Counted from the stretch's first letter, positions 18,130 to 32,863 are shown. The stretch is 64,000 nt of DNA from Duganella zoogloeoides (GCF_034479515.1 NZ_CP140152.1:3286001-3350000), one strand, 5' to 3'. Program-made: numbers and translations. The notes: generated by a model not told the origin, from the sequence alone.

Positions 18130-18217
18130 CGTGCCTTACGCGCGTTCAGGCGGCCCACGTTCGGGCGGCCCGCGCTCGGGTTAGAATCGGCTTTTAACCA
18201 CCTGTGCGCCGACGACC

Positions 18218-18649
18218 ATGTCACCCGCCCTGCCCTTCCCGATCCGCAAGGAATGCCCGCCCGGCGCATGCGAGTGCCGCCACGGCGAGCTGCTGGACGC
18301 CTGGGAGCGCGACCCGGCCACCGACATCCGCATCCTGCGCCTGACACGCGAAGAAGAAAAAGCGCTGGTCGCGCGCATCGAAGCGATCGACAACTACGAG
18401 GCGCTGGGCCGCATCGAGCAGCGCCTGTACGACCTGCTGGGCATCCGCCTGACGATTACCCCCAGCGCCAACGGCGTGCGCACCGTGCGGGGCCTGACCA
18501 TCAGGCTGGCCGACCAGCCCGGCCTGTGCCGCCGCACGCGCGAGATACTGCCCGCGGCGGTACGGCGCTGCCTGGCCGAGCACCCTGACATCGTGTATGC
18601 GCTGCTCGATGCCCGCGATTTGCTGGGAAATATTCCAGATCAATCGTAG
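18218..18649 (+). CDS. Conserved hypothetical protein with N-terminal cysteine cluster
   Basis: 143 residues. The N terminus KECPPGACECRHGELL has three cysteines in a short span that could bind a metal, and a further cysteine pair lies in QPGLCRRTRE and AVRRCLAEH. The rest is helical and charged (LTREEEKALVARIE). No signal peptide or membrane segment. I recall similar ORFs across Burkholderiales but know no function. It follows topoisomerase IB by 88 bases on the same strand and could be cotranscribed. Confidence 0.7.
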   Translation: MSPALPFPIRKECPPGACECRHGELLDAWERDPATDIRILRLTREEEKALVARIEAIDNYEALGRIEQRLYDLLGIRLTITPSANGVRTVRGLTIRLADQPGLCRRTREILPAAVRRCLAEHPDIVYALLDARDLLGNIPDQS

Positions 18650-18732
18650 CTTGCCAAGCGTCAAGATGGAAACGCCTGCTTCTGGTGTGATGGTCAATGG
18701 GCATTCCCATCACCACCATCGGAAGGAAACTC

Positions 18733-19155
18733 ATGACTGAACCCTCTGTCCCCCACGCGCCAACCGCTGCCTTTATCGGCGCCTCCTGGCTGGCCCTGGT
18801 TGCCGGCGCCGCCACCTACCTGATCGGCCTGTTCAACGCCGAGATGGCCTTGAACGAAAAAGGCTATTACCTGACGCTCCTGATGTATGGTCTGTTTTCG
18901 GCGGTCTCGCTGCAAAAATCGGTGCGCGACCGCGCGGAAAGCATCTCGGTGAGCGGCCTGTACTTCGGGCTGTGCTGGCTGTCTCTGCTGCTGGCCTTGC
19001 TGTTGCTGCTGATCGGCTTGTGGAACGCCAACCTGGCGCTCAGCGAAAAAGGCTTTTACGGCATGGCTTATCTGCTCAGCCTGTTCTCCTCGGTAGCGGT
19101 GCAGAAAAATGTGCGTGACGTGAGCCTGGTCCGGCAAGCAGCGCCGGCGAAATAG
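18733..19155 (+). CDS. YiaA/YiaB-family inner membrane protein
   Basis: 140 residues from ATG 18733, with GGAAGGAAA upstream. It has four membrane helices in two repeats of a two-helix unit: GLFNAEMALNEKGYY...SVRDR and GLWNANLALSEKGFY...NVRD. Each unit ends in a conserved (S/N)VRD. This internal duplication is the YiaAB two-helix domain. The function of the family is not known beyond a link to cell-envelope or stress phenotypes. Confidence 0.88.
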   Translation: MTEPSVPHAPTAAFIGASWLALVAGAATYLIGLFNAEMALNEKGYYLTLLMYGLFSAVSLQKSVRDRAESISVSGLYFGLCWLSLLLALLLLLIGLWNANLALSEKGFYGMAYLLSLFSSVAVQKNVRDVSLVRQAAPAK

Positions 19156-19276
19156 AACCAACGGGGAAAGCCGGCGCGAAGGACCGCGCTGGCAGTCTTC
19201 GTGCCTGAAATAAATTCCTTTCGGGGTTATCCAAAGTATATGATGTCCGCAGTGCATTCCGCCGAGACAAGGACAC

Positions 19277-19765
19277 ATGAAAATTCCCTCGTTGATCAAC
19301 CTGGCAACCGCCCTGGCCATCGCCATGGCAAGCGGGTCAGTTGCTGCCTCCTGTAATGTCCGGCCAGGTCTTGCATCGGACACTGCGCAAACTATCGTTG
19401 AACTGGCGGTGCATAACAGCAGTGCTGTGTTCACCGCCCAGGTCACCGCAATCGAGTACATTCCGGCCGAGGACCAGCAAGTCAAGGGCCGAAAGATGCA
19501 GGTGGTGAAGCTGGCAACGGGCACATGGTGGAAAGGCACGCCAAGCGAGCAGATTACTCTGCACACCAATATACCCAGGGATGCCGACGGCACCGACTAC
19601 ATCGTCTCGACCGAGTACCGGTACGAAGTGGGACGCAGTTACCTGATTTACGCGACCAGCGCCGGCGGCCACCTGTACGCCGACGGCTGCACCCGAACGC
19701 GCAAGCTCGCCGCGGCGACCGGCGATATCACAGAGCTCGATGCATTGAAGGCCCAGGCCAACTAG
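19277..19765 (+). CDS. Secreted NTR/TIMP-like hypothetical protein
   Basis: 162 residues. A signal peptide ends SVAAS-C, so the mature protein begins with or near a cysteine. A beta-rich domain follows with SSAVFTAQVTAIEYI, WKGTPSEQITLHTN and YEVGRSYLIYA, and a second cysteine lies in DGCTRTRKL near the end. This order (N-terminal Cys, AVFxGxV strand, WKG, GxxYLVYA, CxRTRxL) is typical of bacterial netrin/TIMP-like OB-fold proteins. The two cysteines probably form a disulphide. The role is unknown. An AAGGA lies just upstream of the start. Confidence 0.75.
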   Translation: MKIPSLINLATALAIAMASGSVAASCNVRPGLASDTAQTIVELAVHNSSAVFTAQVTAIEYIPAEDQQVKGRKMQVVKLATGTWWKGTPSEQITLHTNIPRDADGTDYIVSTEYRYEVGRSYLIYATSAGGHLYADGCTRTRKLAAATGDITELDALKAQAN

Positions 19766-19775
19766 CCCGGCAGGC

Positions 19776-20813
19776 TCAGGTCTGCTGCGCCCACTTGGTA
19801 CAGGTCTCGAAGGCGCGCTGCGGATTCACTCCCCAGGAGCCCGCGATGAAGCCGGTGCCGATTTCGCCCAGCAGGCGCTGCAAGGTTGGCCTGTCCTTGG
19901 CAATGCAGGCCACGTAGGCATAGTTGTTGCGCCGGGCGGCGCCGTCCGGGTAGCGTGCCAGCATGTCCTCGTAGCCCTGTTTCATCTTGTCCCAATCCGC
20001 GTAGCTCGACTCGAACAACGCCGCGCCGAACTGGTTGTCCATGGCGTCCGCATACAGGCGCGCATACATGCCGGTGCCGAACTTGGCGCTGGTGGCGGCG
20101 GTCACCTTGCGGATGTATGTATCGAGCACCTTCGGGTTGCCGCCCCACTTGGGCACCAGCCCGAGAGCGACCATGAAATACAACTGGATATCGTCGGGAT
20201 TGCGCGCGATGCCCGCCTCCGCGATCGCCTCCATCCGGGCCTGGTCCCACGACAGGCCGCGGCCGATCTCGAGCAGCACCATATGGCCGGAGCTGTCGGT
20301 CGATACCAGGTCCATGTGCTGCTTGACATAGGCGAGAGCCTGCTCCACGTAGCGCTGGTAATAGGCCCAGGCTTCGGGCGGGACGTCCTTGACATAGCTG
20401 GTGCCGCGATAGGATTGGGCGTGCGCCAGCAGCGACCGCGCATGCAGGATGTGGGCGCAAGCCGATTGCGGATTGTCGCGGGCCCACTGCAAGGTCAGGG
20501 CATCGAGTTCGCTCAGGTAAGCCTCGCTGTTCTTGACCACGTAGGAGAACACGGTGTTGGTCCCGGTACGGAAATAATCGAGCCGGTTGCGGCCATTGGT
20601 CTCCAGCGGGCCCGGTTGCCGGTAAGTCGCGTTCATTTTGTCGAGCGCGGCAAAATCGCCTGTCCAGAAGGCTTCCGTGGCGGCCAGCTGGACCGGAGAT
20701 ACTGCCGGCTTGTCGTTGGCGGCGCCGACAGGCCCGGCCCAGGCCAGCGCAGTAGCCAGCGCCAGTGCGCGCACCAGGCCCGCGCGGCGTTGCGTGTTCG
20801 ATGTAGTGCTCAT
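19776..20813 (-). CDS. Secreted helical-repeat protein of unknown function
   Basis: 345 residues with a signal peptide ending VGAAN. The rest is alpha-helical, with several TPR-like helices (ACAHILHARSLLAHAQSYRG, YYQRYVEQALAYVKQHMDL, EAIAEAGIARNPDDIQLYFM). The pattern is reminiscent of DUF4034-type proteins, which I cannot confirm. Its ATG overlaps the stop of the upstream gene (ATGA), so the pair is co-translated and probably acts together in the periplasm. Confidence 0.7.
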   Translation of the reverse strand: MSTTSNTQRRAGLVRALALATALAWAGPVGAANDKPAVSPVQLAATEAFWTGDFAALDKMNATYRQPGPLETNGRNRLDYFRTGTNTVFSYVVKNSEAYLSELDALTLQWARDNPQSACAHILHARSLLAHAQSYRGTSYVKDVPPEAWAYYQRYVEQALAYVKQHMDLVSTDSSGHMVLLEIGRGLSWDQARMEAIAEAGIARNPDDIQLYFMVALGLVPKWGGNPKVLDTYIRKVTAATSAKFGTGMYARLYADAMDNQFGAALFESSYADWDKMKQGYEDMLARYPDGAARRNNYAYVACIAKDRPTLQRLLGEIGTGFIAGSWGVNPQRAFETCTKWAQQT

Positions 20814-22012
20814 TGACTTGCCTCCCCGGCCGCCTTGGCAGGCGTGCCCTCTTGCTCATACGTTATGCCCCATACCAGCTTGACCTCCGGCGGTAGCGGA
20901 ATCCCGGTTACCGCGCCCATCGCCGGATTGAGGCCGCCCTTGAGCGTCCCCTTGTCGAAAGTATCTTCGAAAGCAATCGGACGCATGCCGCGGATGCCGG
21001 GCACGGTGATCTCGCGGGCCGACACGGTGGCGCGCACCGGTTTGCCGCTGGCGTCGAAGGTGCGGCGCACCTTGGTTACCCCGCTGACGCCATACCGGCT
21101 GGCCAGCCCGGGAAAGGCCGGCCTGCCGTCGGCCCGCTCTTCGGGCGCCTCGCCGGCCGGCGGGTCGAACGCCCTGCCGAAACGGACCGTGGCGGTGACC
21201 AGGGTGCCGTAGCGGAAGGCATTGAGGGCAGTCGCCGGCGCCACGCCTTGCGCCAGGCTTTCCATGAGCCACCAGCGCTGCGCATGGCAGTTGACCTCCG
21301 GCGGCAGATCGTCATAAGGGCGGCCTTCCGACAGCAGCAGCCAGGCCAGCACCGGCGGCAACGGTGTCAACGGCCGCTTGCCGCCGCTGGCGATGCCCGC
21401 CACGGCATCGACAATCTGCTGCCGCGCTGGCGTTTCCGGCCACGGCAACGGTTCGGCATGCGGCTTGCCCCAGCGCTCCAGCAGGCGGGCTTCGGCTTCC
21501 AGCGCGGCTGCACGCTGCGCTGGCGGCATGACCTGGATGCGCGCGATCCGGCGGGCAAAGTCGGCCGTGTGCGGCAACTCGCCGATCTTGCACGCCGCAG
21601 GGGAAGTCTTGATCAGCTCGATCGTGGCGCGCTCGTAGGCCGCGTCGCCCGGTTCGATATGCCAGTACGCCAGTTCGTTGAGCACCCGTGCCGCTACTGC
21701 GGTATAAGCCAGCCGCGCCTTTTGACTGGTCGTATCGTTGAGGGCGAGTTTTTCTTCCAGCAGCCAGCCTGGCAGCTGGTTCTCGATACGTTTTACCTGG
21801 TCTGCACCGATTTTTTCGGCAGCGGTGCGCAGTTCAGGATCGAGCTGCTGTACCTTGGGCACGGTGAAAGCGCGCGCCACTTCCTTTTTAAGACTGGCCA
21901 ACATTTCGGCCTGTTGCGGATATTCCTGCCCCTCCGCTGCAGTGGCCAATGCCATACTGCCCGCCGCTGCCATGACCGCCACCTGCAACAATCCGATTCC
22001 GATTCGTTTCAA
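20810..22012 (-). CDS. Secreted hypothetical protein, TTG start
   Basis: 400 residues starting at a TTG (22012) with AAAGG six bases upstream; the nearby ATG is out of frame and quickly hits a stop. A signal peptide (MKRIGIGLLQVAVMAAAGS) precedes a helical region. A C-terminal beta-rich part begins with LVTATVRFGRAFDPP. Two cysteines (AACKIG, VNCHAQ) may form a disulphide. I do not recognise the family. It is the first gene of a two-gene unit with the helical-repeat protein at 19776-20813. Confidence 0.7.
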   Translation of the reverse strand: MKRIGIGLLQVAVMAAAGSMALATAAEGQEYPQQAEMLASLKKEVARAFTVPKVQQLDPELRTAAEKIGADQVKRIENQLPGWLLEEKLALNDTTSQKARLAYTAVAARVLNELAYWHIEPGDAAYERATIELIKTSPAACKIGELPHTADFARRIARIQVMPPAQRAAALEAEARLLERWGKPHAEPLPWPETPARQQIVDAVAGIASGGKRPLTPLPPVLAWLLLSEGRPYDDLPPEVNCHAQRWWLMESLAQGVAPATALNAFRYGTLVTATVRFGRAFDPPAGEAPEERADGRPAFPGLASRYGVSGVTKVRRTFDASGKPVRATVSAREITVPGIRGMRPIAFEDTFDKGTLKGGLNPAMGAVTGIPLPPEVKLVWGITYEQEGTPAKAAGEASQ

Positions 22013-22186
22013 TTCATGCCTTTCTTTTTATCTCACTTGCTCACACGCAATCCACCAGCGTGATTAAGCATGATCGATAGCAAATAGTCAATACCAATGA
22101 TCGCTCACGGGGTTGAGCACCAGCTTATTGCCGAAAAGATATTTCTCGCTTACAGTCTGATATAGAAATCAATCACGGGAATTCGC

Positions 22187-25042
22187 ATGACCAAACATTT
22201 GCGCTTGTCCGCCCTGCTCGCCGGCCTGCTGCTGGCCATCTCGGCGGTGGCCGCGCCGGTCCTTACCGACCGCCTGCCCCTCGACCCCAACGTCAAGATC
22301 GGCAAACTCGACAACGGTCTCACCTACTACATCCAGAAGAACGCCAAGCCGGCCCAGCGCGTGGAACTGCGGCTGGTGGTCAATGCCGGTGCGGTGCAGG
22401 AGGACGACGACCAGCGCGGCATGGCCCACCTGCTCGAGCACATGGCCTTCAACGGCAGCACGCATTTCAAGAAGCACGAACTGATTGCCTATCTGCGCTC
22501 GATCGGCGTGCGCTTCGGGCCCGACCTGAATGCGTCCACCGGCTTCGACATGACCATGTACATGCTGCCGATTCCGACCGATAAACCGGGAAATCTCGAG
22601 CAAGGCATGACGGTGCTGGAAGACTGGGCCCACGGCCTGACGCTGACCGACAAGGATATCGACGACGAGCGCCAGATCGTGCTCGAAGAAAAGCGTTTGC
22701 GCAGCGGCTATGCACAGCGCAGCCTGGCCGCCATCCTGCCCAAGCTGGCCAACGGCTCGCGCTACCAGGACCGGCTGCCGATCGGCACCGAGGACTCGAT
22801 CCTGCACGCCAAGGCCGATGCCGTACGCCGCTTCTATGCCGACTGGTACCGTCCCGACCTGATGGCCGTGATCATTGTCGGCGATATCGACCCGGTCGAG
22901 GCTGAAAACATGGTCAAGCGCCATTTCAGCGGCCTCAAAATGCCACCCAAGCCGCGTCCGCATATCGCCTACCAGTTGCCGCCGCTTGGTGCGCCCGACG
23001 CGCTGGCCTTCCTGGACCAGGAAGCGCCCGCCAATAACGTGCAGCTGGTCTATTCCACCTTCGGGCGCCAGCCGGGCCAGACCGTCGGCGACTTGCGCGA
23101 CGCGCTGGTGCGGCGCATGTTCAGCCAGTTGATGGCGATGCGCCTGGGCCGCCTGACGCAGATTGCCGAGCCGCCATTCGTTGCCGGCACCGCCGGTGAG
23201 AGCCCGATTCCGTTCGGCCTGCACCAGTACAGTTTTTCGGCCAGCGCCACCGTGGGCAAGGCCGGCGTGAATGCCGCCATCGACACGCTGGTGCAGGAAA
23301 ATGCACGGGCGCGCCAGTTCGGCTTTTCACCGTACGACCTCGACGTGGCCAAGCGCAATCTGCTGGGCAGCTACGACTTTGCCGTGAAGTCGCGCGCCAC
23401 GCGCGACTCGGCCGCCATCCCGGGCGAGTTCATCCGCCACTTCCGCACCGGCGGCGCGATGCCGGGCGTGGACATCGAAGCCGGCTATGCGCGCGACCTG
23501 GTACCCACCATCACGCTCGACGAAGTCAACGCCTACGCCAAGACCATCATTCCGGCCACGGCGCCCAAGCTGGTGCTGTACACGGCGCACACCAACAGCG
23601 TTGCCGCCGGCCAGGCTGCGCCCACCGGCGCCGACCTGCTGGCGCGCGTTGATACGGCCAGCAAGCTGCCGGTGGCAAAGCTCGAGGAAAAGGCGCTGCC
23701 GGCCAACCTGATGAGCTACAAGCCCGATCCGGGCAGCATCACCGCCCAGGTCGAAGACAAGGTCACGGGCGTGACCACGCTGACGCTGTCGAATGGCGTG
23801 AAGGCGCTGCTCAAGCCGACCGACTTCAGCAAGGACATGGTGCAGATGCTGGCGGTGCGTCCCGGCGGCCGCTACGCGTACAGCGATGCGGAAAAGAGCG
23901 CCGTGCGCTTTGCCAGCGACGTGCAGAAGGCGATGGGCGTGGGCTCGTACAGCCCGTCCGACCTGCAGCGCGTGCTGGCCGGCAAAGGCCTTGCCTATAA
24001 CGCCGCGCTGGGGCCGTATAACGACACATTGAGCGGCAACAGCCGCAGCGGCGACCTCGAAGCCGTGCTGCAAATGAATTACCTGACCATCACCAACCCG
24101 CGCCGCGACGAGAACCTGTTCCGCTCGTTCGTCACGCGCGGCGCCGAAGCCGTGCGCAACCGCTCGGCCTCGCCGGAAGCGCGCTTTGCCGAAGCGCGTA
24201 CCCGGACCGTGTATGGCGACCATCCGCTGCTCGAACTGCCACCCAGGCCCGAAGACTTCGAGAAGATCAACCTCGATCGCAGCCAGAACCTGCTGCGCGC
24301 GCGCCTGTCCAGCGCCCGTGGCATGACCTTCATTTTTGTCGGCGACTTCGAGATCGAAGCGATCAAGCCGCTGCTGGCCACCTACGTGGCAACGCTGCCG
24401 GTCGGCGACGTGTCGCTCGCGTACAAGGACCCGGGCATCCGCCAGGTGCCGGGCGTGGTAAGGCGCGAAGTGAAGGCAGGTCTCGAAAAGAAGAGCACCG
24501 TGATCGTCGATTTCGGCGGCGACATGACCTATTCCTACCCCGACTCCTGGTCGCTGGGCATGTTGAACGACGTGCTGAACCTGCGCATCACCGACGAGCT
24601 GCGCGAACAGCAAAAACTGATCTACTCGGGCGGCTCCAGCGTCAGGTATGAAAAGATCCCGAGCGGCCGTTACGGCGCCACCATCGTGCTGCCGACCACG
24701 CCGGACAAGGTGACCAAGGTGGAAGCGGCGTTATGGGGCGAAATCGAAAAACTGCAAACCGACGGCCCGCAGGCGGACGACCTGAACAAGGTCAAGCAGG
24801 CCAGGCTGCAGACCTATCGCCGGGCGCTGCGTGAAAACGGCTACTGGATGAACTACCTGCGCCTCAATGTCCTCGAAGGCCTCGATCCGCACGAAATCCT
24901 CAATATCGCCAAGCGCATCAACGGCGTCACCGCCGACGATGTCAAGGCAGCGGCGCGGCGCTACCTCGACCGCAAGAATTACGTGGAGATGGTGTTGCTG
25001 CCGGAGGATGGTGCGGTGGCAGCGGTGGGCAAGCCCGACTGA
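22187..25042 (+). CDS. M16 family zinc metallopeptidase (pitrilysin/PqqL-like)
   Basis: 951 residues with a signal peptide ending AVAAP. The inverted zinc motif HLLEH lies at 81-85, and the third ligand glutamate about 77 residues later (DDERQIVLEEKR). A second, inactive M16 half follows from about residue 520, giving the full-length two-domain clamshell of periplasmic pitrilysin-like peptidases, which degrade small unfolded peptides. GGGAA lies upstream of the ATG. It converges with def; the two stop codons are adjacent with no gap. Confidence 0.92.
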   Translation: MTKHLRLSALLAGLLLAISAVAAPVLTDRLPLDPNVKIGKLDNGLTYYIQKNAKPAQRVELRLVVNAGAVQEDDDQRGMAHLLEHMAFNGSTHFKKHELIAYLRSIGVRFGPDLNASTGFDMTMYMLPIPTDKPGNLEQGMTVLEDWAHGLTLTDKDIDDERQIVLEEKRLRSGYAQRSLAAILPKLANGSRYQDRLPIGTEDSILHAKADAVRRFYADWYRPDLMAVIIVGDIDPVEAENMVKRHFSGLKMPPKPRPHIAYQLPPLGAPDALAFLDQEAPANNVQLVYSTFGRQPGQTVGDLRDALVRRMFSQLMAMRLGRLTQIAEPPFVAGTAGESPIPFGLHQYSFSASATVGKAGVNAAIDTLVQENARARQFGFSPYDLDVAKRNLLGSYDFAVKSRATRDSAAIPGEFIRHFRTGGAMPGVDIEAGYARDLVPTITLDEVNAYAKTIIPATAPKLVLYTAHTNSVAAGQAAPTGADLLARVDTASKLPVAKLEEKALPANLMSYKPDPGSITAQVEDKVTGVTTLTLSNGVKALLKPTDFSKDMVQMLAVRPGGRYAYSDAEKSAVRFASDVQKAMGVGSYSPSDLQRVLAGKGLAYNAALGPYNDTLSGNSRSGDLEAVLQMNYLTITNPRRDENLFRSFVTRGAEAVRNRSASPEARFAEARTRTVYGDHPLLELPPRPEDFEKINLDRSQNLLRARLSSARGMTFIFVGDFEIEAIKPLLATYVATLPVGDVSLAYKDPGIRQVPGVVRREVKAGLEKKSTVIVDFGGDMTYSYPDSWSLGMLNDVLNLRITDELREQQKLIYSGGSSVRYEKIPSGRYGATIVLPTTPDKVTKVEAALWGEIEKLQTDGPQADDLNKVKQARLQTYRRALRENGYWMNYLRLNVLEGLDPHEILNIAKRINGVTADDVKAAARRYLDRKNYVEMVLLPEDGAVAAVGKPD

Positions 25043-25579
25043 TCAGTCGTCGTCGTTGGGATCGAGGTCCGGGAACATCACCGAGGTGAAGCCGAACTTG
25101 GTGAAGTCCCTGATCCGCGCCGGGTACAGGATGCCCAGCAAATGATCGACCTCGTGCTGCACCACGCGCGCGTGGAAGCCGTCCACTTCGCGCCGGATCG
25201 GCTGCCGGTGCTGGTCCACGCCTTCGTAGCGCAGGCGCGTGTAACGTGGCACGCTGCCGCGCAGGCCCGGTACCGACAGGCAGCCTTCGAAGCCCTCTTC
25301 CATGTCATCGTCCAGCGGCGTAAGCACTGGATTGATCAAGACCGTTTCCGGCACCTGCGGCGCGTCCGGGTAGCGCAGGTTTTCCTTGAAGCCGAAGATC
25401 ACCAGTTGCAGGTTGACGCCGATCTGCGGCGCGGCCAGGCCGGCGCCGTTGGCCGCGATCATGGTATCGAACATGTCTTCGATCAGCTGGCGCATGGCCG
25501 GCGTGTCGAACTCGGTGACCGGTTCGGCCACGCGCAGCAGGCGCGGATCGCCCATCTTCAAAATTTCACGTACCGCCAT
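25043..25579 (-). CDS. def: Peptide deformylase
   Basis: 178 residues from ATG 25579, chosen because AAGGA lies six bases upstream; a GTG immediately before it is a weaker option. The three deformylase motifs are intact: [10 protein letters not shown] (45-54), EGCLSVP with Cys100, and QHEVDHLLG with His142, Glu143 and His146. These form the Fe2+/Zn2+ site that removes the N-formyl group from new proteins. It is adjacent to ligA rather than fmt, which suggests a second def paralogue elsewhere (inference). Confidence 0.95.
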   Translation of the reverse strand: MAVREILKMGDPRLLRVAEPVTEFDTPAMRQLIEDMFDTMIAANGAGLAAPQIGVNLQLVIFGFKENLRYPDAPQVPETVLINPVLTPLDDDMEEGFEGCLSVPGLRGSVPRYTRLRYEGVDQHRQPIRREVDGFHARVVQHEVDHLLGILYPARIRDFTKFGFTSVMFPDLDPNDDD

Positions 25580-25589
25580 CACGCTTCCT

Positions 25590-29232
<3,643 letters not shown>

Positions 29233-29236
<4 letters not shown>

Positions 29237-32200
29237 GCTGCTTGTACCTCAGTTGCAAAATTGGCGGCGGACTGCATGTCCACCGCCACGATGCGCGACA
29301 CGCCCTGCTCCTGCATCGTCACACCGATTAGTTGATTGGCCATCTCCATCGCAATCTTGTTGTGCGAGATGAAGAGGAATTGGGTATGTTCCGACATGCG
29401 CTTGACCATGCGGCAGAAGCGCTCGGTATTGGCGTCGTCCAGCGGCGCATCGACCTCGTCGAGCAGGCAAAATGGCGCGGGATTCAAGCGGAACATGGAG
29501 AACACCAGCGCAGTTGCCGTCAGCGCTTTTTCACCACCGGACAGCAGGTGGATGGTGGCGTTCTTTTTGCCCGGCGGCTGCGCCATGACTTGCACGCCGG
29601 AGTCGAGAATCTCGTCGCCGGTCATGATCAGTTTGGCCTGGCCGCCGCCGAACAGGATGGGGAACAACTCGGAAAAATGCCCGTTCACGCGGTCGAACGT
29701 ATCTTGCAGCAGGTCGCGGGTTTCCTTGTCGATCCGGGTAATTGCGTCTTCCAGCGTGGCGATCGCTTCCATCAAATCAGCATTTTGCGCATCAAGAAAA
29801 TTCTTGCGCTCCGACGCCGTGGCCAGCTCGTCGAGCGCGGCCAGGTTCACCGCACCGAGCAGAGCAATGGCATTGGTCAGGCGCGTGACTTCCCCTTGCA
29901 GGTACGACGCCTTCATCTCGGGATGGAGTTTTTCGGCCAGCGCCGCTTCATCCGCCTGCGCCTCGGCCAGCTGGGCGGCGAACTGCTCCTGGTTCAGGCG
30001 CGCGGCCTGTTCCTTCAGTTGCAGCTCGGTGATCTTGTCGCGCTGCGGTTGCAATGCGCGCTCGGTGGACATGCGCCCTTCCTCGAACGCGCGCATCTGC
30101 TGCGCCACCTGGTCGAGTTCATGGCGGGCGTCGGACAGCGCTTTTTCCTGGTCGGTGCGGCGATCGAGCAAGTCCTGCAAGCCGTCGTTGGCGGCGCCGG
30201 AATCGAGATTGGCCAGCTCCAGGTGGCCGGCCTCCATGCTGCCGGTCACCTGTACCACCTGGGCGCTGGCGGTGGCGATTGCCCGGCGCAGTTCCTCGAT
30301 CTTGTTGCGGTGGGTTTTTTCGGCAAACACGATCTCCTGGGCGGCGCGTTCGAGGTCGCGGGCGGCGTCGCGGGCATCGGCCAGGCGCTGTTCCTGTTCC
30401 AGGAACACGGTCTGGCCGTCTTCGTGTTCGCCTTGCAGATCGCCCAGTTCCATGTCGAGCTGCTCGAATTTTTCTTCCGATTCGAGCTTGATCTGGGTTT
30501 GCTCTTCTTCCTGCGCCACGATCTCGGCCAGGTCCGCCGCGATTTGCGTGCTGCGCTGGTTGAAGCGCGCTTCGATCTCGGACAGTTTGACGACGTCGAT
30601 TTGCAGCTTGTGCACCGACTGCTGCAAGCTTTGCAGCTTGATGCGGGCGTCGCCCAGCGCGCGCGTGTGGCCGCTCAGCGCCGCCTCGGCGCGCACGGCG
30701 CGGGCGCGCGCTTCGTCGGCCAGCATTTGCTGGGCACGCAGCTGGCGCGTGAGGTTTTCGATGTCCTGCTGGCGGCCCAGCATGCCGTCCTGTTCGGAAT
30801 CGGCCGCGTAAAACCGCACGCTGGCCGCACTGATCACGTGGCCCTGCGGCGTGACGAAACTGCCGCCGGCCGGCAGGCGCGCACGCTCGGCAAACGCGGT
30901 GGCCGCGTCCTGCGCCTGGTACACATTGTGCAGCCAGTCCTGCAGCAGGCCGCGCAGGCCGGGGTCATTGAGTTTCAGCAGGTCGATGAACGGGGTCAAA
31001 CCGGAAGTATCGGCCGGTGCCAGCGGTGCGCTGCTCGACGGCGCATACAGGGCAAGCTTGGCAGGCGGCGCATCGGCAAAAAACGCTTTGGCCCATTCGA
31101 TATTGGACAGTTGCAGCGCCGACGTGCGTTCGCGCAGAACGGCTTCGAGCGCGGTTTCCCAGCCGGCTTCGATGTGCAGCTTTTGCCACAGGCGCGGCAA
31201 GGTGTCGAGTTCGTGCTTTTGCAGCCACGGCGTGACTTTACCTTCGGTCTGCACGCGCTCCTGCATTTGCCGCAGCGCGTTCAGGCGCGCTTCGAGCTGG
31301 GCATTGGCCGCCGTCTCGGCGTTCACCTGCTGCTGGGCGTCGCGGCGCTCCTGCTCCAGCGCCGGCTGCTGCGCCGTCAGTTCTTCGAGCAATCCGGCCT
31401 GTTCCTCGAGCTGGTACTGCTGCTCTTCCTGCTGCTCGCGCAGGTTGGACAAATGCGCGCTGTCGGGCAGGCTCAGGCCGTGCTTTTCCTGTTGCAGGCG
31501 CTCGCGCCGCACGGCCAGGCTATTGAGAATATTGCTGGCATTGCGCTGGTGCGCCGATTCCAGTTCCAGCTGCTGCTGCGCCTGCATGATGCGGGCGCGC
31601 GATTCGGTGCTTTTCTCTTGCGCCGCGCGCCAGGCTTGTTCGAGCAGCGGCAGCGATTCGGCCTTCTGCTCGGCGCGCATCTGCGCTTCTTCCACTTTTG
31701 CGCCCAGTTCTTCGAGCGTGTATTCCGCTTCCTCGATCTGGCCGCCGTAATCAAGCGCTTGCTGCTGCCACTGGTCGCGCTGGGCGGTAAGCGTGGCCAG
31801 TTGCGATTGCAGGCGGCTGCGCGATTCGATCACGAACTTGATCTGCGCCTCCAAACTGCCGATTTCGGCATTGGTCTGGTATAGCGCGCCCTGCGCCGTG
31901 TGCAGGCGGTCGCCGGCGGCAAAGTGCGACTGGCGCAGGTGTTCCAGCGACAGCTCGACGTTGCGCAGCTTGGCGGTTTGTTCCTCGAGGTCGTTCTGGG
32001 CCTGTTCCATCTCGCGGAACACGCGCTTTTGCTCGTTTTCCGCCTCGACTTTGCGCAGCAGCCAGAGCAGCTTCTGCTTCTCTTCCTGGTCCGCCTGCAA
32101 CTGGTGGAAACGGGTGGCGACCGCCGCCTGGCCTTCGAGCTTTTCGAGGTTGCTATTCAGTTCGCGCAGGATGTCTTCGACACGCAGCAGGTTTTCGCGG

Positions 32201-32760
32201 GTGTCGTGCAGGCGGTTTTCGGTTTCGCGGCGGCGTTCCTTGTATTTCGAGACGCCGGCCGCCTCTTCCAGGAACACCCGCAGCTCTTCCGGGCGCGACT
32301 CGATGATGCGGCTGATCATGCCCTGGCCGATGATGGCGTAGGCGCGCGGGCCGAGGCCGGTGCCGAGGAAAATATCCTGGATATCGCGCCGGCGCACCGG
32401 CTGGCCGTTGATGTAATAGGTGGAGGTGCCGTCGCGCGTGAGGGTGCGCTTGACGGCGATTTCGGCGTACTGGCCCCACTGCCCTGCAGCCTTGCCGTCG
32501 GCATTGTCGAACACCAGTTCCACCGACGAGCGGCCGGCCGGCTTGCGGTGGGTGGAACCGTTGAAAATCACGTCCTGCATCGACTCGCCGCGCAGCTCGG
32601 ACGCCTTCGATTCGCCCAGCACCCAGCGCACGGCGTCGATGATATTGGACTTGCCGCAGCCGTTGGGCCCCACCACGCCAACCAGTTGCCCCGGCACCTG
32701 GAAATTGGTGGGATCAACGAAAGACTTAAATCCCGACAATTTAATGGAAGAGAGACGCAC
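29233..32760 (-). CDS. smc: Chromosome segregation protein SMC, GTG start
   Basis: 1175 residues starting with GTG (read as MRLSSIKLSG), the expected SMC N terminus. Walker A GPNGCGKSN lies at about 31-39. Long coiled coils flank a hinge around 520-640. The signature LSGGEKALTA is near 1073 and Walker B LLDEVDAPLDD near 1099-1109. Full-length for the family. It forms the condensin ring with ScpA and ScpB, whose genes are not in the window. No strong Shine-Dalgarno precedes the GTG. Confidence 0.97.
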
Positions 32761-32863
32761 GTTGGATTCAGGGGAATTTGGCTGTATAGGTTCGCAATAA
32801 TACCATTTAGCTTATCGACCAAGGCCAAAAACCAGCACTGCAAGCGTGCGGCGGCGGCCGCGC

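Noticed and set aside
29332..31884. 850-residue open frame on the plus strand
   Set aside because: It is antisense to smc, whose ATPase motifs and coiled coils are unmistakable.
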